From Cladosporium sp. IMV 00045 (lineage: Eukaryota; Ascomycota; Dothideomycetes; Cladosporiales; Cladosporiaceae), in NCBI GenBank assembly GCA_001931905.2, contig MSJI02000270.1, positions 1 to 24,124 of the forward strand: a DNA stretch of 24,124 nucleotides, read 5' to 3'. The notes beneath the pieces are model-generated. The model made no database searches. It had not been told where the DNA came from and worked only from the letters and a program-made list of their open reading frames with translations. A program made the position numbers and the translations under genes. Shown one piece after another: positions 1 to 10,086 of this stretch (its first letter is position 1; the number at the start of each line of letters is the position of its first letter).

Positions 1-1173
1 GTGCTGAATCAATCAGGGATTACAGTACCTGACAAAGTACCAGACTACGTTGGTTCTCATACATATCATAACTCACAGGCCGCAAGAGCGCCCAGGAGCC
101 GGGATGGAGACTCGCCAGCCGTGGAGGCGCCATCATTTGGATCATCAGTGCCATCCAGGCCCTTGCAAATGGACAGAATGCCGGACCCCAGAGACCCCAG
201 GATGCCCCCCAGGATGCCTCAAGAAAGAATACCTGTGAGCCGCGAGCCAGTGATGCCAGTGGACAGCCGGATGCAAGACCGCATGGACATTGATACTCCC
301 TCTGCTCCACCTCCGGACAGGCGTTACCAGTCAGTACCTAATGGCTACTCTGACCCCAGATATGGTGGTCCTGATCCCAGAGGCTACTCTGATCCCAGGC
401 CTATCTATCCACAGCAGGAGCAATCGCCATATGGCCGCGCTCCTGTGACCTCTTCCTACAGCCAGGAATCCATCTACGCCCGCAGCAGTAACAACCCATA
501 CCCTCCACAGCCCAATGATGGAGCACCGCCAGGATACGTGAGGCAAGGAAACTATTTTGTGCCCATTTCTTCCGCGGAACCAGCAGGACGTCAAGACGCC
601 CCTTTGTATGGACACTCCAATACCTATGGCCAGCCACCGCCGCCGCAAAGGAGCGACGGACGTGACCTGCGCGATCCGCGCGATGGCCCACGTGATCCCC
701 GCGACCCGAGAGATCAGAGAGACCCCAGGGATCCCAGATACGCCCAGGACTACCAGGACCCAAGGTATGCTTACCCTAGCCCGGCTGCCACTACGGCTTC
801 TTTGCCTCCTACCCGCGAGCGCGATTCGGTCACCAGTCCTCCGCAGACAAGGTTCGCAGACCCGTGGCATACCACCTCCAAGCGTCGGTGTATTTACTAA
901 CTTTTCCAAGTTCATATGGCTCAGTTCCGTCATATGAGTACGGCAGCCAACGTCGTAAGTATAGATGAGCGAGCGCTTCTTCCAATTCGGATTAGGCGCT
1001 GATGCGCGACGCCAGCCGGACCACAATACCCTTCTACTGGACAGTCTGGACAACCAAATCAGAGGTCTGGCGTGCAGCCTTCCAGCAGGGATCCAAGCTA
1101 CGGAGGGCAGAGGCCTGGTCCACCGCCCAGCAATGACAGCAGTCGGGACGCCCGCCGTAAAAGGCAACAGTAG
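1..1173 (+). CDS. Pro/Arg/Asp-rich low-complexity protein, 3' part (5' end outside window)
   Basis: I do not recognise this family with confidence; a resemblance to RfeG-type fungal proline-rich nuclear proteins is only a recollection. The frame is open from base 1, so the gene starts outside the window. The first 80 bases could be partly intron, because acceptor-like TTACAG (ends 24) and CTCACAG (ends 78) occur there. Exons are about 1-851, 911-954 and 1016-1173, summing to 351 codons including TAG. Intron 852-910 has branch point TACTAAC and acceptor CCAAG; its donor GTTCGC is weak, and a donor at 864 would give the same phase. Intron 955-1015 has donor GTAAGT and acceptor GCCAG. Spliced, the tail continues the same composition (SSYGSVPSYEYGSQR, then Gly/Pro/Gln/Ser-rich) and ends RRKRQQ, which supports the model. 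The protein is disordered, rich in Pro, Tyr, Gln and DPR units, and probably nuclear (inferred). Confidence 0.75.
661..768 (+). repeat. DPR mixed-charge repeat inside the first gene
   Basis: About 36 residues alternate Asp and Arg around Pro, as RDPRD-type units of three codons (GAY CCN MGN) with slight decay. A sparser version, MPDPRDPRMPPRMP, lies near bases 172-213. Synonymous codons differ between units, so the protein pattern is kept while the DNA repeat has drifted. Confidence 0.75.
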
Positions 1174-2789
1174 AGCTTCCATAAATCCTGGATTTGGGCA
1201 ACACCGTTTGGCTTTTTCGCAATCTGCTTTCTGCTGCCTGCTGCTGAGGATGTCCGCTGCCACTGTACGAGCATTACTCTCTCAACCTTCTTGGCCAAAA
1301 GCAGAGCCTCCTTTCATGGAGTGAGAGCAAGTGCAAAGATTGACTTGCCCTGCGAGCAGTAAGTAATAAGACTTCTGGACAACAATACCACCTTGGGAGC
1401 TGAGAGCGGGAACCCACAATCGCCGAGGGCTACATTTCATCATCCAGGACTTTAGACTTGCCTACACGGATTCTGTCATGCGAAGTTCTTTTCTGTTGCC
1501 AGCTTGTTATGGAAAGCCATCAAAATGGATGCCATCTCATTTCCTCTGCTTACCGGAACCATCATGCTCATTCGTATTTTGCCTTATTTTTTGCGCTGGA
1601 ATTTCACTCTGGGCCAATTACGACTGATGACTATGACTGGTACATCCTATCTCCTGGGCGGACTGTTCGCTTTCGTTTTGCGTATGGCAGGGGGCGAGAG
1701 GGTGCGAATGGGGCTTTTCGTTTCTTTTTCAATGCCGCATGCCTTGGTCTCCTCTCCACGGAACCTTTCCGGAGCTGCAGCACACCATATGCATTGTCCC
1801 ACGGTAGACTCCCGCGCCAAGGATATGGATGGCAATGCATGTGGTCGTTTGGGAAGGAATCTTTTTGTTGTCATGTGGGTGGCTGGGTTTCTCTCATTGG
1901 ATATTTCTCTTTCATCTAATTACTAAGGTACTGCTGGTCTCGAGATTATGGAAAGGGAATGTGTTTGATCATCAACAGGTTGTTGCCAATTTTTCATTCG
2001 GCCTTTGTGCTCCGCTTTTGCCTGTCTGGAACTGCTGTTCGTGTTGTCTCTGCCATTCATCGTTTCCTCTGCCTTCGGGTGCCGTGCATGCTCTCGGAAT
2101 TCTCCAACCGCCGACGCTCGACCCGTCTCGGAGCAGACTTGACATATCGTCGATCTCCTCGAGCCGGCAACAACTGGTCCATCTCAACCCGTCCCCAGCC
2201 TGTGTCAGTCAAAGTGTCAGTCAAAAAGGGGATGGACATCCACCTCGACTGTCCCACCCTACTGCCACTGCTTTTTCTCACAAAGCCCACCCGGCCTTTT
2301 GCATTGACTACGTATCCCTGCAACCTCAACGGAGACCCTGTGTCTTGCACAACACAGCGAGGCTCTCGCTTCTTGTTTCCTAGCTATTGTAAGGAAAATA
2401 AAAAGATTTCGCCGATTGCAGCGCATTTCTTGTTCGGAAAGATTACCAGCCTCATTCGTTACGATGTTACCCCAAGAACCACTTCCCGTTGCGGCATTGC
2501 TCGAGACTGTAGGTAATGACTCAATCGACCTCGCAGCTCACCGTCCGACATACGCCGCACTCACCTTCAAGTACCATGAAAACCACATTCATGCCTGCAG
2601 CTCAACTTCTTTCCACGAATTGTCGTCTCACGATAACCCGTCGATCTGCTTCAAGTCAACCTTTCGACATATCCTGCCTGGGAAAGGTGGGAGATTCACG
2701 CGAGTGCAGAAGAAATCGACAAGAATAGTGCATCCTAGGCTACAGTCCACGTCATGTACATATAAAACTCAGACCCGACAACAAACCCC
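1174..2789. other. Gene-free stretch between convergent genes
   Basis: This lies between the stop of the first gene and the stop of the permease, so it should hold two 3' UTRs and terminators. From about 1480 to 2390 the plus strand is T/C-rich (many TTTC and CTTT runs), so open frames in it encode artificially hydrophobic peptides. The longest ones, at 1458-1919 and 1829-2383, have no recognisable domain and no splice continuation. I see no RNA gene. A-rich GGAAAATAAAAAG at about 2393-2405 could be a poly(A) region. Nothing else can be supported. Confidence 0.5.
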
Positions 2790-4783
2790 TCACACCTTCT
2801 CACCCTTACCCTTCCCCTCTCCAACCTCCACCGTCCCCATCCCAGACATAGACACAGATACACCCACCACCTCCTCCCCAAGCACAACACCCCCACTCTC
2901 CGGCCCCCTAAACTGCTTCCTCCCCGTGGTACACCAAGTAACCCCCGCAATGGCCATGATCGCCCCCACCGCCGCGGAAGTGTAGTTCATGTTCTGCGGC
3001 GTGACGGGGAATCTCGTCGGGAAATTGCACGTCACGCCGATGAAGAGCAGGTATACCAGGCCGAGCACGTTGAAGGGCACGCTGAGCCGGCCGAGGTTGT
3101 AGGCGCCGCTGATGTGGGTGGCGGACGGGTTGGGGTGGGCGGTGAGCAGGGAGGAGAGGCGCGCGAGCAGGACGAGGGCGTAGGATATATCTGGTGGTGT
3201 GACGTTAGCGATCTACGTTGACCTTCATTGCTTCGATGTCTTCTCGAGGGAAGGCAAAATTGACGTACAAAACCCTTCAGTCGCGATGGAAATGACCGTC
3301 TCGAAACCCGTCTCGGTGCCGAAATAAATGCTATTCAGCGCGAGCTGGACGAAAACCGTCAAACACAACGCGTTGACGGGGACGCTGCGTTTGCTTTCGA
3401 CTCTGCCAAAGAAATCGGAGAACGGGAGACCGCTAGACAATGCAAGTCAGTATACGAACATCGTCCCGCCTGATGCCGTCCTGATGCCTTGCAATGCTTC
3501 ACTTACCGATCCCGAGCAAAAGCATACACGGCCCGACCTCCCTCCGCCGTAAGCGAGTTGGACGCTCCGGAGACGATGATGGTGATCAAAGCGCACAGGC
3601 AACTCGCGCCGGCGATGGATTGCGTGCTGTTGAAAATGATCTCGATGACGGGGACGCCGGTGGAGGTTGATGCTGTGGTTTCGATGTCACCGATGCAGAA
3701 GCAGAGGGCGATGAGGGCCTGTGAGAGGTTCAGCATTGATTCGTTAGCCGAACCGGACTTGAGATGGGAACGGGGAAGGTTCAAATCACGCACGATGAAT
3801 CCGGTGAAAGCGCCCACGTAGACCGCCATGACGATGGCGCGAGGGGCTTCTCTGCGGGCGTTCTTGAGCTCTTCTGTCATGTGGGCTGGTGCGTCGTAGC
3901 CTGTAGATGTCCCCATCAGTCCTCAATCCACACGGCAAGCCTCATCGAGACCGTCAATACTCACAGCACATTCCAAAAGCCGACTGCAACAGCCCCAACA
4001 CAGCAGTATAGCTAGGATTGAAGCCGGTCAAATTGACAAAATCGGAAAACACAAAACTAGCCGACTGCTTGTGATCATTAACCGCCAGAATGGTCACAAC
4101 GACAATCACAAAAGAGCTGATGTTGAAGATAAAAATCCCCCTGGAAACCTTATCGAGCAACTTCGGCAACCAAGTATTGAACGACAAGGCCGCCAATCCA
4201 ACGCAGTAGGCCACGAGCGTCGTGTGCCAGCGCTCGATGACGAAGGATGGGCTGTTGAGGTTGACGAGTCCGAGGATGAAATTGGCCACGATGAAATTGT
4301 TCGTCGCCCCCATGGCCAGAATGCCTATGAGCATGAACCAGCCGGCGACGTAGGAGAAGCCTCGCGCGATGGATCGCGGCGCCATGACGGCTACCCAGGA
4401 GTATTGCCCGCCCGCGACGGGGTAGGCGGAGCACCTGTGTTTCTTGTAAGCCTACTGTTTGATCACAGTATCTTGGAGGGATTGGGATGAACTTACATCT
4501 CAGCCATACTATACGCAACGCACAACGTGAACAAGCAAACGCCAATCCAACTCCAAACCATCACGGGCGGGCCGCCGCTTTCAACTCCGATGATGAGAAC
4601 GCTCGAAAGGGCTGTCCAGCTGGTGACGACGCTGAAACTGAACCCGATCATGCCTAGGAGGCCGAAGGAGCGTGTGAGCTCGCTTTTGTAGCCGAGTTGT
4701 TCCAGTGCGGCATCTTCGGAGAGAGCGTGCGGTGCTGTGGGCTTGATCAGGTCGTTGTCGTAGTCAGGGTCGTTGCCGTCCAT
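2790..4783 (-). CDS. APC-superfamily permease (amino acid/choline/GABA transporter type)
   Basis: A membrane transporter of the fungal amino acid/choline transporter (ACT) family, which imports choline, GABA or other amines and amino acids; the substrate cannot be read from sequence. Exons on the minus strand are 4497-4783, 3965-4434, 3507-3900, 3269-3432 and 2790-3190. Introns are 62, 64, 74 and 78 nt with donors GTAAGT, GTGAGT, GTAAGT and GTACGT. The sum is 572 codons, so 571 aa, usual for the family. The soluble N-terminus leads into GYKSELTRSFGLLGMIGF, then SGGP and SAYPVAGGQYSWVAVMAP, the classic TM1-TM3 signature. YDAPAHMTEELKNA near residues 254-267 is the conserved cytoplasmic loop. 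About 12 hydrophobic segments are visible. The tail is Gly/Lys-rich. The start at 4783 is the only ATG that opens the exon 1 frame. Confidence 0.92.
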
Positions 4784-5920
4784 GATTGGGGATGGGAGGG
4801 TATTGGGAGACTACCTATGGAGTCGAAAGATATGTGAGGTAGAGGGAATGGGTAGGAGTAGCTAGCTATAAGAAAGCACGCATCGACTTGCCTATTGAAC
4901 AGCCGATCAACAGACTAAACAGCCTTGAGCAAGCGAACGAAACCATCCTCTATCAATCGATCACTCACATAGTCCTCTTACTTAACGACGTCCAGCATGC
5001 CCTTTGCAAGCGCAAGGACATACCGCATCGCGACTAGAGCTCTGCAGACCATCGACAGGGCCGGCTGCGCGAGCAAACGTAGATAAGTCACGATGCCAGA
5101 CCACCCATGCCTCTTCTCCTCACGCGCGGACACCGAACGGGATAGTGATGTGCCGAGATAGGTGACAAAGGTAGAAAGATTCTCCTCGGTCAAACAAAGG
5201 CAGGTCGATGTCGCATTGCGATCAGTTGGCGTGCGGGGGTAATATGTGGAGAATAAAGATAAGAGGGCAAGGGCAGAGTTGATGAAGTGGTGGAGGTAGC
5301 TGTTGCTTCCGCAGATGTCGAACAAAAAAGACAACGCCCTTGAGGAAAAAGGAGTTGTTGATCAAGTCGAATCATCCCGTCGATACTACCTAGGTAGATA
5401 CGACTCATGGCTTTCACGCTTCCACCAGAAAGATACATGTACAAGACTGAATCCTACCCTTGGCAGTAATGCTTCGCAACTCTTATCTCAAAGGAAGTGG
5501 AGAACAATCACCACCCATGTTGCCCTATCTCACCAGCCAGCACGCCAGGGCAACAACCCGGGTCTGCTATCAGTACTAGGTAGGTACCTTGCTGAATGGA
5601 AATGATAGAAGAAAAACACGATATATCGAAGCTTCATTACCTCGTTGATTTGACTTTTATCTGCCTTTGTTCTTTCCATTCGACGACCTATTCCACCTCT
5701 CCCTTTTGCCATTCCTCCCGCGCAGCAGTAAGACTAACAATAGCGTCCATCTCAGGTAATCACAAGCAACAACATATCATATTCATCGCGTTTCACATCA
5801 TCACAAGCAGCGATAGCGGCGGGAGGGAGAAACGCCCCCATCCCAGAAACAAGAAGACTGCCCCAAAAAGGCCCTGCCAAAGCACGCAACGCAACACATC
5901 CACCAACATCATCAATCAAA
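4784..5920. other. Promoter of the permease and 3' region of the FarA-like gene
   Basis: No gene is supported here. Short minus-strand frames (4978-5334, 5190-5444) lack an ATG or any recognisable domain. The right part should hold the 3' UTR of the regulator ending at 5921; bases 5840-5955 are strongly C/A-rich. The left part is the upstream region of the permease. Two TAGGTAG-type elements occur: the 12-nt perfect palindrome CTACCTAGGTAG at 5386-5397, and TACTAGGTAGGTACC at 5574-5588. Confidence 0.5.
5386..5397. repeat. CTACCTAGGTAG perfect palindrome
   Basis: A 12-nt perfect inverted repeat with a CCTAGG centre. Related TAGGTAGG strings recur at 5576-5589, 21946-21956 and 22112-22127, always outside coding sequence. 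The function is unknown. Confidence 0.5.
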
Positions 5921-8900
5921 TCACCCAAACCCCCCACCACCCAACCCATCCAACCCCCCATTAGGAATTCCAAAAAACTCAAACCAATCGCCCACATTCA
6001 GCGTCGTCGGCACGATCGGCCCCCCGTACGAAGAATTGCTGTACTGGTCGTCGCTCTGCTGCTGCTGACCATGACCCGACGACATGGCTTGCAGCTGCGC
6101 CCAAGCGGCGGGGTCTTGCGCGTAGGACATTGAAGTGGTGGACATTTGCTGCTGGGGATCGAGGGGTAGGGTTGTTGATTGGGATTGCTGCATTTGCGGG
6201 GCGAATTGTTGCGTCTGCTGCTGCTGCGGTTGGCGCAAGGCTGGGTCGACCATGCTTTGGTTGGGGCTTTGGAGAGGGAAGAGGCCATTGGCTTCGGGCG
6301 GGAAGAGTTGGTCGGGTTGGTAGTTTTGCCATAGGTCGTCGGAGATTTTCGGCGAGTTGCGCGTGTGCAGGAAGAGATCGGGCGGGGTGCCGGGGATGGA
6401 GTACGGGTTGAAGGGCGTGGTTGGGCGCGTGTTGCTGCGTGAGGCGCCCATGAAAGCGTCGGTGGCTTTCATTTGTGGTGCGTCGTTGGAGGAGAGCTGC
6501 GGTAGTTGCTGTTGCTGCTGCCCTTGAGTCTGCTGGGGTAGATCTCGTGAAGGCGTAATGGCGGGTGATTGTGGTCTGGACCGCTCGTACGACATTTGCG
6601 GTGCTGGAGGTCCGTTGGAGTAACCGAACTCCATCTCTTCGAACTTGCGCTTGTGACTTTCGTTGGAGGTGGATTCGGTCGGCGTGGGATCCTTCGTCTT
6701 GGTGCCGCTGAAACCGTTGGGTTTTCCTTTCTGGTGACGTCTACCAGCGGCCTTTTGCAAACGCTCTTCAAGTACCTTGTTACCAAGGATCGATTCGAAC
6801 AGCGTGTGTACCATCTTCGCCACCATCCAGACCTTGGACACATCCCTAAGGGCATTCATGCAGATGGTTATCCGCTGCTGTGTCACCGAGACGATCGACT
6901 GATTGGAGGATCGCATTTGGTAAACGTGCATGATGAGTGCGGAAAACAAGCTGTAGACACTGCATCCGCTGTCAGTAACGTCTTACGCGGCTTTCTTCCT
7001 AAATTTGTGTCTTGTCTTACATGAACGCCGGTGTGAAGCGGAGCTGGTCGTGGGATTGCAACGCTTCCACGATTGATGTGATCATACCCGCTGCTTGATA
7101 AGCGATGGTCCGTGAAGGATACGCCGGCTCTTCTAAGAGTCCATTGGCTTGTCGTGACTCTGCTGAGCCTGCAGGCGGCATGTGTGCGCGATGAAGCAGA
7201 CAGAGAGTGGTGCTACAAGCACGTTAGCAAGCGGACCGGTATCGTGGGCGGGCTGTGCCAGAACATACTAGTAATTTGAATGTAGAAGAGCCGACCAGAA
7301 ATGATGCCGTTGGGGTTCCCACCGTACCTCTGGTGGGCAGTTTTGAAGCCAATCCGCAAGCGCCATGTCACTGTGTGTAAGGTCAAGCGCATTATTTCGT
7401 CGAACCTTGGAAGCGACGGAGTACTGCTGAGAAAGCACCAGACCCATGATTTCGCAAAGCTTGACATAGTTGAGGAAGAATTGAACGTGTATGGGGTCGG
7501 GGGGGTATTCCGCCGGTCGATCGGGCTCATCATCGATGAAGTCGTCTTCAGACACCATCTCGACATCTGAGTCTTCGATGTTGATAGAGACGGGGCGCCC
7601 CAAAGCAACGGCAACGGATCGATCGCGGGTGAAGAGGGTCCACCAAATGCGTTTCCAGAGGCGTTTGTCGGCCTTGCTTAATTGTGAAGATTCGATGCTT
7701 GGATTTGTTAATATATGTTTCAGCCTTTGGGAAGCTAGCCTTTTGCGTTGCTCACCTGCGGTGCATTCCTGAGCCCTGCGCAACAATCACAGCGACTCTA
7801 CTCCAGTAGAACACGTTCTTCGTTACATCTTGCGCAATGTCAGACCAAGCTGCCATGGGATTTCCTGGCACTCTTTGGTGCTTACCTGAGATGTCTTGTT
7901 AGCAGAGCTCTTATGATCTTGAGATATTCGACTGAACGGGCCGATCTGCCTCAATGCATCTCAAGGCAAATTATTCACATCAAGCGTCCCTCTAGAGCTA
8001 CATGACACTGAAAATCATGAAAACGATGCGCATACCTTCTGGGCCTTCCCACCACCATGCTAGCAGAATCAAAGCCTGCACGATGGTGACTCTGTCGTCC
8101 TCGTAGTTCGCATCATACAACGCTTTGGCACGCTTGTAGAAGGTCATCGCCGCGGGTGTAGTAGACCCATTGGCGTCCATCAGTTGGGGGTTGCTGCAAA
8201 CTCTCGAACCAGCCAGAAGGATTGCCTGCAACAAGAGTAACGAGGGAGGGTTTTTGGGGTCTCTGTATCGGCGCATGAACTTGCTGCGGTTTATGACGGG
8301 CACAACCGGCGCGATCCATTGGAAGTACGCGTCGACGAGCTCATCACACAGCGCTCTGGGAGGAAGCAGAAACGCTCCCCTTTGATGTAGGATGTCGATC
8401 TCCACGTTGTCCAGCTCGTTCACGCGGGCTCTTGCTCCCCTCACGTTTTCCGGCAGAGGATAATGTACAACATCGGTAGTACCATGCTTGTCCTGAACAA
8501 GAAGAGACAAGTTTGAGGATTCTCCGAGGTATGCGACGCGTCCGGCTTCCTTGATTGGGGCGCGCGCAAATTTGGGCTTCATGTAGTGCAAGTAGGTGTT
8601 GTCGAGTGTACGTTGTTGCGAGGCATATCCGTCAGGCGCTTCCGTCGCCGGTAGTCCGGCCTGGCTATTCGCGCCAATCTCACCTGGCATTCCTTTGCTT
8701 GCGTTCAGAGACGACCTGGAATTCTGGGCGCCGGGAACTGCGGCTGGTGATTGCTCGGTCGTGGAGCCGTAGGACTCTCGTCGTTCACTGTTTGTCACGT
8801 CGTCAGCGCAAATCATGTCAGGAGTATCCCGGACTGGCGCGTACTTGTCCGCCTCTTTCTTTCCCGCTGTCTTTTTGCGCTTTGGCGTGGGGATCTTGCA

Positions 8901-9285
8901 ATCGATGGAGAAGGCAACGCAGTTCGTGCATGGTACACCTAGGCTCGCCGCGTCGCATCGCACCTATGATGTTGTGAGTATGATCGCATTCAGAATACTT
9001 GTACGGATTGAAGACGGGATCGCACCTTTCGCGCGTGACATGTCTGGGAGAATGTTAGCAGGGTCTACGCCATATCAGACGAAACGAAAACCCACCTCGC
9101 ATGCTCGCGATGCGCGTTGTCTGGAAGTCAGGTCAGCGATGTCTTCCTCAAGGATATTCCGCGACAACACACCTCCTAAAGCTGGGATGACCGGGACTGT
9201 TGGTGTTTTGGGCATCGCTGGCAGTGTTGCTAGGGCTCTGGCCGGCCGCGCCCATATTTGCGGCAGGCGGCCGCTGGTCATCCAT
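5921..9285 (-). CDS. farA: Zn2Cys6 transcription factor, FarA/CTF1 (cutinase transcription factor) type
   Basis: A nuclear regulator of the family that switches on fatty-acid degradation and cutin/lipid-responsive genes. Minus-strand exons are 9173-9285, 9096-9120, 9026-9043, 8036-8963, 7756-7828, 7269-7697, 7021-7212 and 5921-6959, giving 939 codons (938 aa). The zinc cluster is assembled from four exons: Cys45, 48, 55, 64, 67 and 74 (Cx2Cx6Cx8Cx2Cx6C), followed by basic PKRKK. Residues about 255-520 are a fungal-specific TF domain; YFQWIAPVVPVINRSKFMRR and WKRIWWTLFTRDRSVAVALG match the FarA/CTF1 family. The C-terminal third is disordered with several Gln runs and ends in the family-typical NVGDWFEFFGIPN (residues 914-926). 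The start at 9285 is the first in-frame ATG and has the context ACCATGG. Introns are 52, 52, 62, 207 (composite), 58, 56 and 61 nt. The FarA versus FarB/CTF1-beta assignment is uncertain. Confidence 0.92.
7829..8035 (-). other. Composite intron: two abutting introns with a zero-length exon
   Basis: The intron joins codon GA(A) G of WWWEGPE to AT of DVTKN. Read on the minus strand it starts with GTATGC at 8035. In the middle it has branch GCTAAC and ACATCTCAG, immediately followed by GTAAGC (boundary 7886/7885). It ends with branch CTGAC and GCGCAAG at 7829. Segment A (7886-8035) is 150 nt; segment B (7829-7885) is 57 nt, a normal fungal intron length. The junction CTCAG|GTAAGC is a textbook recursive-splice site. 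A 46-nt alternative exon inside segment A breaks the frame. Confidence 0.7.
8964..9025 (-). other. 62-nt intron flanked by a 9-nt direct repeat
   Basis: Intron 3 of the FarA-like gene splits the zinc cluster between Lys52 and Val53. The nonamer AGGTGCGAT (minus strand) occurs at both borders, at 9019-9027 and 8957-8965, spaced exactly one intron length apart. Its internal AG|GT supplies both splice sites. The donor is therefore GTGCGA, which is not the preferred fungal form. Confidence 0.7.
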
Positions 9286-10086
9286 GGTTGGTGAAGGCGA
9301 GGAGGGGGACTTTGGTATGCGGTGAACGAGACGACTTGTCGCGAAGATTTCCAAAAGGATGTCGCAACGCGATGGTGGAGGTAGGTCGGGAAAAGGTGGA
9401 CGTTTCGGCTCCGGGTCCAGGCGCAAGAGCTATAGGGTAAGGCCAGGTCGCAGATGATCTCCGTCTTTCTCCCTGTAAGATACACGCGGGGAGCAGGTCC
9501 TGTGAGAGGTGCTCGTGGTGAGGTAGCACTGTCGAGGTGGTGGTAAGGTGGGCGCGCCGGGAAGACCCGACCAGGCAGTGCAGTCCCAAAGGGAAGGATA
9601 ACAAGAGGGGGAGGGGGCGGCGGGCGCAGTCGCGGTAGATGCGCTATACGGACAAGAATATCTCCTTCTGGGAGCACTCACGCGATCCGCAGTCGGTGGA
9701 GTCTTGGAGTAGTCGAAGTGACAGCCTCCCTTAGCTGTTCTGTGGGAGAGAGTGAGTGTGCCTCGGCCCAGAAATGAATCAACTTCACGGGCCAACCTCG
9801 GGCCCTTGCGAGCAGAAGGGTAAAGTGATCGACGCTGACTGGCTGGAGCTGCCTGCATCTCTCGTGTCCTTTAGAGCAAGCTCGGAAAGAGGGAAGGTTT
9901 GCGAGGGCAAGCCCTACAACATCACCACATCCATCAAACATACCATTAATATTTTTTATTCTTGACCGTCCCGGGCAAAATTCCGATCAATCCTCTTCAC
10001 ATTCACCAAAATCAAGCAAACCACTCACAAATACCACCAAACGAATACCTGGCCATTTCCGAATCTCACAATTAAAACCAAGCAAA
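9286..10086. promoter_or_regulatory. Divergent promoter region between the FarA-like gene and the STEEP1-domain gene
   Basis: 801 bases separate two divergent starts, so both promoters lie here. Minus-strand frames near 9430-9941 and 9278-9604 have no recognisable domain. Next to the plus-strand start the sequence is A/C-rich (ACAAATACCACC, then AAAACCAAGCAAAATGG), a usual fungal leader. Two copies of CCTCGG, the reported FarA/FarB target hexamer, lie at 9761-9766 and 9796-9801. Confidence 0.6.
9761..9801 (+). promoter_or_regulatory. Paired CCTCGG motifs (candidate FarA/CTF1 sites)
   Basis: CCTCGG at 9761-9766 and 9796-9801, same orientation, starts 35 nt apart. They lie about 480-515 nt upstream of the FarA-like start and about 290-325 nt upstream of the STEEP1-domain start. 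CCTCGG is the hexamer described for FarA/FarB in Aspergillus. Functional use here is inferred. Confidence 0.4.

Noticed and set aside
331..1263. 310-codon minus-strand frame across the end of the first gene
   Set aside because: Antisense shadow of the repetitive plus-strand gene; Arg/Trp/Val-rich with no domain, and the plus-strand splice model explains the region.
2416..2985. 189-codon plus-strand frame with a stretch faintly like an AMP-binding enzyme (PTYAALTF)
   Set aside because: The resemblance is a few residues only, no continuation was found, and its 3' half overlaps the last permease exon on the other strand.
4978..5334. 118-codon minus-strand frame between the permease and the FarA-like gene
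   Set aside because: It does not start at an ATG and has no recognisable domain or splice continuation.
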